Assembly (NCBI GenBank): GCA_005281725.1
Contig: SSBO01000012.1
Span: forward strand, 10,817,254 to 10,881,253
DNA: 64,000 nucleotides
Source of the DNA: Wuchereria bancrofti
Lineage: Eukaryota > Nematoda > Chromadorea > Rhabditida > Onchocercidae
Reading direction: 5' to 3'
The notes beneath the pieces were generated by a model. It had not been told where the DNA came from and ran no database searches. It saw only the letters and a list, made by a program, of their open reading frames with translations. A program made the position numbers and the translations under genes. Positions 20,061-32,600 of the stretch are shown one piece after another (positions within the stretch are counted from its first letter, which is position 1; every line of letters begins with the position of its first letter).

Positions 20061-23000
20061 CAAACAGATGATTTTTGATATACACTGTGCAATTGATAAA
20101 TTTAATAATTACACTTCTAAACGAAAAAAAAAATTACACTTCTTTTAATAGAAGTGTATTGGATCGAAATTTGAAAAGCCAATATTATATTAATAAAGAT
20201 ACATGTGAAATGATTATGCTGAACATATGGTGACAAAGATAATTATGATTTCGCTAGTGAAATTATAAATTTCACTTTTAATTGGTTTATTTACATTAAT
20301 ATTTGTCATGCAAATCGGGAAAAGATTTTCAAAGAGATTAAAATTAATACTTATCTGATTGATGAAAACTGGAAATTCCCAGTTTCCCATAACATTGATT
20401 GATAAAATACCGTTGAAAAATGATTAGATATTTTTTCTAAAAAAAAATAATAATAAAATAACAGTGCGAGAAAAAAAAAGAGAAATAAAAATTACAGTAT
20501 GACTTCATTTAGTAGCATAAAATTAGCCATATTTTAAGCCTAAGCCCCAATTTGATTTTTTATTATATATTTCAAAGTATTGCTATCGTCTTATCGATTA
20601 GCAAATTTTATTCTTAAATAAACAATCTAAATGAACAAAATGAACAGATGTAATACATATATATCATTACTAAATATGAAAATGAGTTAAAAAGCAACAA
20701 ATAATTGGAATATTTTCTATGTCTAATTTTGGTTTTTTTTTTTAAAAAAATTCCAATAATCCTATTTCAATTAAAGTTTGCAATTTGAATAGAAATGGCA
20801 AGAAAGTGGAAAAATAGGAACGATGATAAATAACATAAATGATGAACCATTTTGCAGATGGAAGATGCAAGGCATAAGTTGTTAGTAAATAGATAAGTGA
20901 AAATGGATTTCATTTTTTTCCACAAATTTTAAGGAATAAAAATCAAAAAAAAAACTTCTTTAACAGTGCTATGTTGCTAACACATTATTTCCTTCTTTCC
21001 TGTTTGAATAATTTGTGAAGACATATATTTATTTTTAATTTCGTTACAAAATATATATAATAATGCTGAGTCTTTTTTTTCTATTATTGAATGTAAAATT
21101 GAGAATTTTAATAATTTAAGATTAATTAGTCCATACATTTATTTTCAAGCATTACAAAAATAGAAAAAGGGTGAAATAAAATTGGAATAGCAATTGTAGA
21201 AAATGGACCATATCTTTTGATATTAAATGGATTATTCCATAAATTAAAGCAAAAAGATAAAAGTTAAGATGAAAGGAATGCAAAGAAATAATTTCAAAAA
21301 ATTAAAAATAAGAATGAAATGTTTTCAAAATAAGCGAAACATGTTTGGTTTGTAAAAATTTGTAAATCATTCCCCTGAGATTTCATTCGTTCTATTATTT
21401 CATTTCTTTTATTTATTTTTTTTTTTTTGTTTAAATTTATATTGTTTTTTTTATTTTTTATAGCAATTTGTAATACCTTATGCTATAACAAATTTGGAAT
21501 TGTCCATAACATTATTAAAAACTTTGAAAAGATTCTAAAATTTAACTCAAAACCAAAAATTTAAGGGAAATTAGAGAGAAAAAAAAATTAAATATTACTC
21601 ATTTTTCCCTGCATCAGTTATTCCTTTTCTATAATTAGAGGAGATTTCAAAGTTTTAGAACTAACGATGTGCTTTGAAGTGTCTGCTTTTTTTTTTGGAG
21701 TTAATTTTTAATTTTTTAAACGAAAGAAATGAGATTTATTTTTTTAATGTATTTTGTAAAGAAATGTAGGGATGTGAAGAATTAAATGTTGAAGAATTTA
21801 AAAAATTTGTTTCCTTTTTTTGTCTTTTTCGTTTTTGACTTTTTTTGTGAAAAGTTACTTACATATCATTACATTATACAGGATACTGCTAGTGATATTT
21901 CAGGAAAAAAAAGAAATCAGGTACAGGTTGAGAAATGTGGGAAGAAAAGGTGGTACGACGGAATGAAAGAAGGCTGATAGCAATGTGTGTCGTCAATTGA
22001 CCCCATTTTGGTGAATTTAACTCCGCATGTTACCAAAATTGGATCACTCTCATTTATGCCAACATTTTCTCCATATTTTTATCACATTTCGTAACTAGTG
22101 GTTGTCTGTTTATTACTTCCTTATTTGATGTAATTCTTAAATAAATCATAATAAATTATAAATCATAATAAATTAATAATTTCAATTTACAGTTCAAATA
22201 ATAATTTAGTTGATTAGTGGTAGTTCAACAAATGAATTAATTAAAAATGACTTAATTGGAATAGCAAATAATTTTAATTTATAGTTCAAATAACAAACAG
22301 TCTTCTCTTGCAAATAAAAAATGAAAAAAAAGAAAAGCAAATTAAAACCTCTTTTTATATTAGATAAAAATATGATAGACGAATTTTTCTGAGTTATTAT
22401 TTAAAAAAAATTCATAGACTACTAGATCAATATATTTTGATACATGAGAAAATTTTTGTTAAAGATTCCATAAGTTACTTGAAATTTACAATAGTGTTCA
22501 TTTTCTAATCAATCTCATTGATACTTATAACTCTTTACAATATTTTAAAAGACGATTATGCTTAATATATTCAGTACTCTTTTTCTTTCCTTTCGGATAA
22601 AATATCAAATTCAAACTTTTTACAAAAGTTTAATTATTTATTGTGACATCAAATAAAATATATCAACATTGATTTAAGGAACTTTTTTAACTATTTATTA
22701 ACATTTGAATTATCGATGTTTTCATCAAACAACAGTAATAATAATAACAAAGGAGGGAGGGAGAGGAGAAAAAAAGAAAATATATTATTTATTTGGTAAA
22801 TTCAAAGGTGTATGTAAACGTTGTTTCTTCAGACGTTTCCCTCAACAAGTTTTTTCTGTCACTTCCTCCTCTTCTTCACATCCATTATCTTCATTTTCCA
22901 TCGAGCATTTATTTTTTTGTGGCACGCATTTATCGATGGTCCGAAATGAAATCAACCAGAAGGGCAGAAAGTTCTTTTTCTGTTGTTGCGGTTGGCATTA

Positions 23001-23398
23001 CATTTTTATTAAAAAATTTTTGTTCAAATAATGTAAAACGTTCCTACTGACCATTGTGTAGATTTTTGTTAATCTCATAAATTTGTTACTAAATGAGGGG
23101 AAAAAAATGCATGAAAATGGATTAGAAGATATTTTAATTTCTTTCATTTTCAAATAGGAACAAATGAAATATTTTGTAAATTTTATTTTATTTAAATATA
23201 TTTCTTCAATTATTGCATATGTAAATGGATTAAATACGGATAGCATCATTTAGTCATAGGATTAGAGAGAATATATCCATAATATAATTACGTCATTACA
23301 GTAAAATGTCCTGTTTGTTAAGTAACTATTAATTATTAACTGACTAATCAAATCAAATTTGATCATTTTGATATATAATAGCTTAAATATTTATCCTG

Positions 23399-23436
23399 TA
23401 ACAACCTCAAATTGAAACTTCAATTTGAGGTTGTTA
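23399..23436. repeat. Perfect 18-bp inverted repeat with 2-nt loop
   Basis: The arm TAACAACCTCAAATTGAA is followed by AC and its exact reverse complement. No gene or downstream U-run explains it as a terminator or a processed hairpin RNA. It could be a replication or recombination palindrome, or the remnant of a small mobile element. Confidence 0.85.
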
Positions 23437-24897
23437 TATTTGTTTTCAAAATTAAAATTGCAGCATATATTCCAAAATTGAATTTCCTAGAATTTATTCT
23501 AAAATTTATTCTAACCCATCTACTAATTCAAGAAAGCAAACGAAAATGAATAAATTTGCAACATTTTTTCATCAGTCATGCAGAGACGAAAAATGACACA
23601 TATCTATTTGCACATTTTGTCAAGTTTTATTGCAATCTTTGACCACTTATTACGCTTAAATTCAATAATGCAACGAACAGTACATTAATGAAGTTATAAC
23701 TTCTATTAGATAACACATTTAAATTCTGTTTGCTCCACTCTATTGTCCCTTAAGATGATAAAAGATTAAAATTAATTACCACTGGCTAATTTTGTAAAAT
23801 TTTCGGCTATTTGCTTTAGGAATTTGATTTATGTCAATTTTTTTTTCCTTTTTTGCAAAATGCAACTTGAAAAATGACGTAAATACAATACCTTTCTGAC
23901 TAATTTAATTATCGCTTCCCCTATTTGTCTCTCTGTTACCTACTGCTCTCCCTTTCCCACCTTCTTCCACTTTCTAAATCATCATTATCTTATTGGCACC
24001 CATCGAAGTACAGCGCATACATTTCTGACTGTCTTTTCATTCCGATCTTTTATTTCTGCTCTATTCATGATAGTTTACATTTTTTTTTTCTTCTTACTGA
24101 TAATTTCGAATAATATTTGTTTTTCAATTCGAAAACTTTAGTAAATTTAAAATATGAGGAATAAATAAAAAAAAGGAAAATGGCAAATAATTTTCAGGGA
24201 AAACTTTATAATCAATGATGGAATGACGATGATTGTCGCTCGAAACAGTCCCTCCGTACATTTAATTTCCTAAAATCTTGTTTTCTGTCATCATCCGAAC
24301 ATAAAAACAAATGGAATTACTAAAAACGCTTGAAGATCCAACGTTACGTATCGTGCACAAGGCAGCCAGTCAAATGGTGAACTCTTACATTTCAATACCG
24401 GAATTGCTTAAACTGTCCCATTAACAACAATGTTGTTTGAATTCCTATTCTTGGAAAATTTTCCTTTTTTTTTCCATTTCCTCTCTCTCCGTTTTTTTTT
24501 TCTTCAATTTTCTTTTTTATTGTTTCTTTCATTTTGAATATATCTATTAGTTCATTGAAATTTCATCCATTTAAATCTTTTGCTTTAATCATTAATTTAT
24601 TATCAAATTCCATCAGAAGAAATCCAATTTAAAAAACAATCAATTGAAATATCATTTTTTTTCTTACTAATCAATTTTGTATAGCTACTAGATTATGGAA
24701 AATATGAAATTGCTGTTACGTTTAATTTCTTCATTCTTGCAAGATGATATTTCCAAAAATACTTGCTCACTGATTGATGCATGTTTTTTCTATTTTTACA
24801 TTCACTGTGGAAAATTTCCACTTTCTGAAATTACTATTTCATTTGAATGGAAAATTCATAAATATTTGGTTTTTTTTGCATGTTTGAAATATTTTCA

Positions 24898-25006
24898 GAG
24901 TTCCGAAACTGATGAAGACGTCTTGTTAGAAGAAGGGAAATCACGAATGAGACGTTACAAAGCGTATACAGTGATGCAGAAATCCGGATTTCAGCATACC
25001 GAGCAA
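24898..25006 (+). other. Candidate exon, acidic to basic segment, product unknown
   Basis: After the acceptor TTTTCAG there is an open stretch encoding SSETDEDVLLEEGKSRMRRY and a further Lys/Gln-rich part. Codon use looks more coding-like than the flanks. Its phase does not join the membrane-protein exon that begins near 25576, and the possible donor (GTTTTC) is weak. It may be a 5' exon of that gene through an exon I have not found, or a separate gene. Confidence 0.35.
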
Positions 25007-25588
25007 GTTTTCATATTTTGTACTTTTTTTTTGAATAAATTGAAATTAGACTTTGTGGTTTAACAAAAAAAGTATGAGCAAAATTTAAAATAAAAAATAA
25101 ATTTAGAATTAAAAGCAGGAAAGAAGATTCTTTCAAATTACTTTTTCAGTTACTTTAAATTCTTCCTAATCATTTTTAGCCTCATTATAAACCAACTCTT
25201 ATCAGTTTGTTCTTACAAGAATTCATGCATAGAATGTTTAGCAAATCCTATAAAAATTTTTCACTGAGATGCTATCGTTGCTGATTATTAAAATTTTTGC
25301 TTACCGAAAATCTCCACTACGTAAATTTTATTCATCAAAACGAAAAAAAAAATCTGTTTAAGATATATATTTTATTTTTTTGATAAAATATGCTATGATA
25401 TATCAGATTTGATCATTTATATGCTCTAGTTAAAATTATCGGAAGAAACGACTGCTTTGTTCAGAAACAGAAAAGTATGTAATCTGTATTAAGTAAACAT
25501 TATCAGTAATAGTGAAAAAAATGAGCACCTCTGAAATGTTCTGTGAAATTTAAAAGCCTGTAATTTTAATTTCAGTTATTTGTCAATA

Positions 25589-26901
25589 ATGATTAATTTA
25601 TGTCGCGTTGAAATAGTCGTATCATTGGGATTTCTGATTCACGGTTTTACATGTCCAGGTTTCGCTCAAGAATCTGCTTATCAGGGAACATGTCATATGA
25701 ATGTGGTAGCTGCAGTTGTTGGTGCTACCACCGGTTGCATAGGACTTGGTGTTGTACATAGGTGAAAGATTTGATCAATTGTTTGTTAAGTAACTCTTTC
25801 AATGATTATTCAGCATGCTTTTAAAGACTGTGTAGGAGGATCATTATATCAGCTGCGGGAAGTTTGTTATCAGTGATAACAGCGAGCACTTGGTTTGATT
25901 ATTTTAGCAAAATGAAAAGCCCTACCGGTTTTATTTGTACATGAAATATGAAATTGAATTTGGAAATCAAAGTTAATTCCAGGTATCGATGGAAAATGAT
26001 GCTCATTATGTGGCTTGTACTATGCATTATATCAGCTGTGGGAAATTTGTTATCAGTGATAACAACGGGCATTTGGCTTGATCATCTTAGCAAAATGAAA
26101 AGCCGTACAGGTCTCGTCAATGGTTTAAGTGGGATGATGCTTTTATGTTCTGTTGCTATTGGTTAGTATTGCATCTAGCGTATGCCATGTATAATTTCTT
26201 TTTTTTTCTTTTATTGAATTCTACACTTTTTTAGTAGTTATCAAACTGTGAAGAAACTGTAAACTGATCAGCCATATGCCAATTAGAAAGACTGATAACA
26301 TCAACCATCAATCCACTTCATCTAATTTTTCCCGTGTTAAGATTTACTGAAATATTATCGTCCTGATCAATTAACGTAATACTATAGTTTTTTTCTCAGC
26401 TTCTGATAATACTTTTCACCGTTTCTTCTGATCATTATTTGCTGCTCTTTTTTCTTGAATTGCACATCTCGTCAGAAGTATTTTGTGACTGTTTCTCTAC
26501 TATGATATAGCACATTGCATGAAAATGCGTTTCATAGTAGAAACCCCCACTAATCACCAGCAGTTCTTTTTAGGTGTCTGTTTTATTCTCAATGCAGTAA
26601 TGATATGCCATTTTTGGAATTTTAATTCGCAAAAGTATCAAGCTGTTGGAAAAATATCGGTAATATTTTATAAATGATCGAAATAACTGTGAGTGATGAG
26701 AAATCTTAATTTTTGGGAGAATTTTTTCTCCAAAACTTTTCCAAACTTTTTTTTTGGAAATAAGGAACTTTTTCTTCGCGTGAAATTATGATATTTTAGA
26801 AACGTCCACGTTCACTTATACGTCGTACCTCACGTACAAGCAGTGGTACAGAAAGAAAAGCGCGCTCTGAAAAATTTGCAAAAGGATATCATATTGTTTG
26901 A
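25589..26901 (+). CDS. Small multi-pass membrane protein, family not recognised
   Basis: Four exons join in phase: about 25576-25761, 25983-26161, 26574-26659 and 26800-26901 (TGA). ATG 25589 is the earliest start within the first exon; an upstream coding exon is possible. The protein of about 180 residues has four hydrophobic segments: near the N-terminus (EIVVSLGFLIHGF), MNVVAAVVGATTGCIGLGVV, a pair in exon 2 (LIMWLVLCIISAVGNLLSVI and NGLSGMMLLCSVAIG) running into exon 3 (FILNAVMICHFW). It ends in a Lys/Arg/Ser-rich cytoplasmic-type tail (SLIRRTSRTSSGTERK). This layout resembles claudin- or tetraspan-like proteins in outline only; no diagnostic motif is visible. The intron between exons 1 and 2 carries a decayed copy of part of exon 2. 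Confidence 0.7.
25836..25944 (+). pseudogene. Decayed tandem copy of exon 2 of the membrane-protein gene
   Basis: Positions 25842-25930 match 26035-26123 closely, with an offset of 193 bases; both contain CATTATATCAGCTG and TTAGCAAAATGAAAAGCC. The copy has its own TGTAG acceptor and stays open in the expected frame (SLLSVITASTWFDYFSKMKS), then hits TGA at 25942 and has lost the donor. If included in the mRNA it would truncate the protein after the second hydrophobic segment. It is either a dead exon duplicate or an alternative terminal exon. Confidence 0.7.
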
Positions 26902-27121
26902 TCTCACCTGTATGGGCTCATTTTTTTTTATATAATTTGAGTGATTCTACCTTCATTGTTGCTGGTTCGGCATGTTGAATGGTGTCTTCAATCATGCGCA
27001 TAAAGCAAATTTGTGGGCACTATTCAACAAAAAAATATTTTCTATTCCTGAGTTTTTTCTAGAACTTTTCAAAGGACTCGAACAGCCACAACATTTTTTG
27101 CAATATATATATATATATACG

Positions 27122-28556
27122 TTACAAATTTTCGAAAGTATGTTTCTCATCCATATAAATCGATGTATTTTGAAATACGTAACCACTCTTGCCAAGAGAT
27201 CTCGTAATCTGACACATATTCCTCACGTCATCTATTCCACTGTGCAATCGACCCTGAAGAGTGAAAGTTAACTTTTCTCCATATAGAAATGAAATGATAA
27301 AGATGACTAGTCATTTCTAGTAAGCAGATAGGACTGCAAGATTACTTCGAGAAGGGTAACATAACCTGGTTCAATACAAGAAAAGAACAATAGGAAATAA
27401 TCAAAGAATCAGAGTAGATTTGTATGCAACCTTAAACATGAAAAAGACTTGAAAATAAGTTTAAAACAATATAAGCAATCAAAATTTAGTAAACATACCA
27501 AATGATTTAGTTCTAAATCACGAAGCATCACCGCTAGAGACTTGGCGAAATAACCTTTACATTTGCAGAAGGCTTTTTTCAAATTGACCCATCTTTTGAA
27601 GTATCTAAAATCTGATTAATGCATAAAATAAAAAATTTCACAATTAAAGGAGCTTACCAAACAAATGCACTATGATCAAACGGTCAGCACCCTAAGACAT
27701 TCGAGCCTAGCTCAGAAAGATTATTTCTCATATTGTAATTGTGACACTGCCAACAAACGTAGTGAAATTAGACGACAACGCCGAAACAATCTGTTTTAAA
27801 AACAATCTTTTCTAAAAAAAATATTTAAGCCAACAAATCATTAAAAAGCTTGCTCTGGTAGCTCCAAATTTCGATAATTTGCTTCGCTAGGGAGCAATAC
27901 ACCAAGATCCCAATCACCAGATGTTATAAAAGTAAAAAGTGACTTCATGGAATGATCGGTATTAATCAAATTCAAATCCAAGAGCCATTTATCAAAAGCA
28001 TCCAGAACTTCCGGAAGACTCGCCTGACTTTCCACTGTTTCCTAAGAAGAATTTTTATAGCAAATTCAAATTTTCAGGCAAAAACTAAATCTTTGTGTAG
28101 TCGAAAAAAAGATGTAGTGTAAGTTACCTGTACAATTCCAGTAAGGTCAGTACAAAATGAAGTTAAAATTGGTCGTTCGGTCGGTCTCACATATCGATGA
28201 AATCGACCAACTTCTTCCAAATTTTTCCCGGATAGCTGTATGACCGGAAATTCGATTATCTCCTGAAATATACCATGTAATTTTAGTTTACTTGAACAGT
28301 AAGTGACACTAAACAGAAACTGAATACTGATTTTGAACCACATTCAAAACGTTAATACTTCATTGAATAGTATAAACCATATACAGAGAAGTTTTACCTG
28401 ATGAGGCATAATTTTAATTCCTTCTTCACATGTTGCTTCGAAATCGAGAACAAGGAAATAATCGAAATCTTGTTTATTTATGGTAAAAACATCCCGATCC
28501 ACTGTTTGCATTTTCGGGACTGAAGCACCATGCGTCGAATGTTTCCAATTTCTTAC
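27122..28556 (-). CDS. ERI1-like 3'-5' exoribonuclease (DEDDh family)
   Basis: A 3'-5' exonuclease of the ERI1/ERI2/ERI3 group, which trims structured RNA 3' ends (histone mRNA, 5.8S rRNA, small RNAs). Exons are 28398-28556, 28128-28262, 27854-28041, 27499-27604 and 27122-27253, all phase-consistent. Catalytic motifs are visible: ExoI in YFLVLDFEATCEEG (Asp, Glu), ExoII in FITSGDWDLGVLLP (Asp), and ExoIII in GRLHSGIDDVRNM (His and Asp). ERI-group signatures PEYFKRWVNLKKAF and GIVQ are present, and no SAP domain is seen. The start is unsure: the first exon opens after GTGTTCAG, so an upstream exon is possible, and Met 28511 is the first methionine in this exon. Intron 3 uses a GC donor (GCAAGC); only this junction restores the P-E-Y-F-K motif. 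All catalytic residues are intact, so the gene is probably functional. Confidence 0.88.
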
Positions 28557-28599
28557 CTGAACACTTGATAAACTCTTTATCAAAAAAATGATGTAAGCT

Positions 28600-29639
28600 T
28601 ACAATGATATTTCCTAACTACATAAAGAGAACTAGAAACGATTCACTTACAATCCTTCTAAAAGTTTTGCAAACCACAAACGGCACATCAGATTTGTAGA
28701 TACTATATGAACAGATTAAGCCAAGTACTTCTAACTAATGGTCGACAGAATTTGATAAAATTAAAATCACCTTAGCAAAATGTCCACATGCAGTTGAGAA
28801 TTTATGCAAAGAAGGAAGTATAATATGCAAATGTGAACATTTTAGAATCGAATTCATTTGGAACTCATTCGTTCCTTAGCCACCAGTGGAATCTCACGTA
28901 CGCATAAGTAACGTGACTTTGAAAACCGGTAACGCGTTGACTTCGTTGCCTAGAATCAGCACTCCAAGCTATTCAGATTGCAAAGAAAACATTCCGTCTA
29001 TGGTGACAATCAACTGATGTAACACCATTATACATCAGCGATCTAAAACTTGTACATTTTCTTCCTGCTGAAATTAGCTAAAGGTCGTAAAATAATGTAT
29101 AGAAGAAGTATGTTAAAACATTTATTTTATTTCTTTGAAGATTTTGACTGTAGTTAACTTTAAAATACTTTTAATAAAATTTGAATATCAACATACCACT
29201 TACACGTGCATCACTAACACCATCACAGAACTAAGGCATCTGACAAAAAACATTTCATAAATTACAGTAAATTGAAAATGAAGTTTTACATGAGATCACA
29301 GTGTGGCAAAGTACAGAAAGTATGTTCGAAAAAAAAAAATGAAACAGGCAGGATGATATGAATCGCTCACCAGGATACCTAATAATGACTGCTAATCAAG
29401 GGAAAAATCCATGAGTTCTTTTGACATACTATATATTTTACAAAACAGTTGTCACGGAAGATTAGCAAAAAAGTCTACAATGATAAGTGATAAATGAAAA
29501 AAAACCGTACAGTACCTGAAAACAACGAGAATTTCGAAATATGGCAAAAGTACTTGGAGAATTGAAAGCAAAAACAACTACAACTGATGCCAATTCAAAA
29601 CATTGAAGAGCAAAAAACAAGTGGAAATATGGATATTTG
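28600..29639. other. Intergenic stretch without a supported gene
   Basis: Lies between the start of the ERI-like gene and the 3' end of the BED/hAT gene, both on the minus strand. A spacing of about 1 kb is wide for a nematode operon, and no exon motif is visible, so independent promoters are likely. Confidence 0.5.
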
Positions 29640-32600
29640 TTAAGCAGCAAGTAGACTTTGTCCACTAGAAACTGTTTGCGTATATGATGATCGTAATAAA
29701 AGTAAGCTTGACAGGTGTTCCGGAGTTAATTTCAAAACGTTTTGACTTTTATGGACTACACAAGCAGCTGGAATGGAAAGAAGAAATCGAGCCAACAGCG
29801 ACAAATATGGAAATTGCGCCTGACCAACAGTGGACCAAAACTGCAGCACATCTCTAAAAGAATTTTTACCGACTCAGCATTAACAGAAAGGGTTGACATG
29901 CTATTCTGGAAATGAAGAACTATTTTTCTGTAATTAATCACTTCGAAGATGGGGGAGAAATCAAAATTAAAATTTGATAAATCTTTTTGTTATAACTTCG
30001 GTGTACCTGCAAACTTTTTTAAAATAAGTAATGCGAATGAATACAAAGAAGTAGACAAACTGATTGCCGAATAAATACGTAAATAAAGAGACGGGTAATT
30101 TAACAAAAACAGAAGCAAACTTTGTTTGAGATGCTGGATACTGTGAACGTAAGTAACACTCTAGTTCATCATCAATAACTGCATGATCTTCCAGTGAGCT
30201 TAAAAATGATATCCGCTTCTTTGGTGGTTCTCCATCATTTGTACCTAAATTTTATTTTCAACTATAAACTTTATCAACCAATATCTCAATTACTTAAAAG
30301 CACGATGAACTGAAACTTTACCAGAAAGAAGTTCATCGCCTTTTAGATTTTTCATTCCGGATGTTCCGATTAATTTCCGTATTCTTGAATAAGTTTGAGA
30401 TCTAAAAATATGGCTTTCATATGACAGAGCAGAAAACTTATAAAGCCTACACTGAGAGAAGCAAGTACAATCTATTTGATGTTAAAAATTTTCACAACTA
30501 TCACTTCAAAGATAAAAGATCACATTCTGAAAAATGAAAAAAAAAAACCTTTCTTCGTCTGAACAAATAATTGGAAGATGTTTGAGACGAGGATTCAACA
30601 CAGTTGCCATACGATGCTCCGGCATAATTACTGATTCCGTAGCACTTCTTAATACATTTTCCGTTTTCCGTCTCAGCGCACACGCCCAGCTCAATGTATC
30701 GTTATTGTTCACATCACTCTCATCATCTGATGAGAACTCATGGATCAATGCGAACCATTCTGGTTGCACCTGACAAAAAAAATTCGTCATAAACCAATCG
30801 AGTTTAGTAAATATATGAAATTCAGAAATGCAGCACGATACATCAGCTACGCACATCGAGATAGATTTTAAATTTCGAATTTAGGAGAAATGATATATTA
30901 TTACCATATGAAAAGATATTGTTGACTTATTATTGAAAATTGATGCCATAATATGAAATGGTTCCAAATATTTTCGGATTTCATCAGCAACTGACCAATC
31001 AATCGATCGCACCAGTACCATAATATCTAAATGGTTGCTAAGTACTCATTACAATAAGTAGCTTGACAGTGATAATTTCAATAACATAAAATGCTATATA
31101 ATTAACAATGTTTGACAAAGAGATAATCACAAATATTGAAATATAGTCAGTAAACATGAGATATTCAAGTCTTGTGTATTATTCAAGTGCTATTTACATT
31201 AAGTGATGAGACCAAGTTATTTCCGAGTGAATTTAAATCCGAAACAATATATAGTTACTAATTACTGTGCATGAGATATTTTAGGCAGTTAAAACGAAGG
31301 AAAATATAAACACTGACTATAAACAAGGCATACCTGGATATTGTGAAATGGGCAAATGCTGAACGCAATCTTTAACGTACTTCAACATTTCGTAACCGTA
31401 AAATAAGTAATCAAGTCGTCCAGCCCTTTTTTCAACTGGTGGATCAGCCCAACGATCTAAGCCCAACTTTTCTATCGCAGCTAAAAAGAGAAATTATGTG
31501 TTAAGAAAGTAAGTAGATGACAGACAAATGAAAAGATTAACTTATCATCAACCCAAAAATGCGATTTATGTTTCTGAGAATTTACGACGATATTCTTCCT
31601 GAAAATAAAGTAAGTTAAGGAAGATTACCAACTATTTTCTGGCATTCCATAAAAATGGCAAACACATTGTGTCTCTGATCGCATAATTCTTCGAAAATTT
31701 CATGGATGAGCTGCAACAGATTTTTAAATTTATCCGCAATTAATGCTATGAATTTGATAGAACGATGTGTCATGGAAATTATTTTAGCAAGATGTGCATA
31801 AATGGACACTTTTAAGATAGCTAAGACAAGAGTTTAAGTTCATAAAAAGTTACATTATTCAGTGTATAACATATGCAGTAAAGATGAGTTTGTCCACTAC
31901 AACTCGGAATGTTTTCCGTAACACATAAAAGTCTTTTGGATTCACCCGCTTCTCGGATCATTGTTCCCAATCCTGTCTTCATTTTTTCTATTGTATCAAC
32001 ACTGAAATGAACGTTTCATGAGAAAATTTACAAATTAAATCACGTACAACAATAAAAACTAATTAAAACTGCAGAAATCAAAATTTCTTGCTCTTCAGTT
32101 ATACGAAAATCAAGCACTGTCAAAGCAAAATGTCATTAATAAAGCAAAATAGAAAACATAAATAAGACTTACTTCACAACACGATGCTTGTATTTCCATT
32201 CTGCTGTAATATAATTAGCTGAAATAACAGCAATATCATCTTCATTTGCAACGCGCTCTACCGAAAACGAGAAACCAGACGTACGGGAAATCTGTCCTAC
32301 TTCCGCAGTCAATTCTGAGAGCATCATTGCTGTGTTAGCCTCAATAACCTGTGAAAACAAAATATCAAACATGGTTTTTAAGATATATATATATATGCAT
32401 GGGATTAGAATGAACAATACGCACGCAAGAAATTCATATCAAACATTTAGCGGAAAAAGCGAAGTTAGCTTTCAAAGTCAAGGTAATTAGGAAAAGTTGC
32501 TAACCTGACTCAGGGTAGAAGTTTCAGGAATAAGTGTTGAAATTGCTTGACGATCTGGACACCGACAACGTCGCCCAATTGATATGGCTGTTTCGATAAC

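Larger units (their letters stand above)
15162..24690. other. AT-rich gene-poor stretch
   Basis: Almost 10 kb without a convincing gene. It holds a GATA microsatellite, one arm of a dispersed inverted repeat, a GA-rich patch near 16785-16810 and a strong perfect hairpin at 23399. One exon-like open segment at 19155-19346 (+) follows TTCTGGCAG and encodes a charged stretch (SEEMKFFREQDKS), but no partner exons were found. Confidence 0.5.

Noticed and set aside
22705..23050. Two overlapping plus-strand frames of about 100 codons
   Set aside because: They share the same DNA in different frames, with Phe/Cys/Ser-rich composition from T-rich sequence and no motif.
26972..27271. 99-codon plus-strand frame
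   Set aside because: It is antisense to the last exon of the ERI-like exonuclease.
30534..30773. 79-codon plus-strand frame
   Set aside because: Shadow of the BED/hAT exon 30549-30769 on the other strand.
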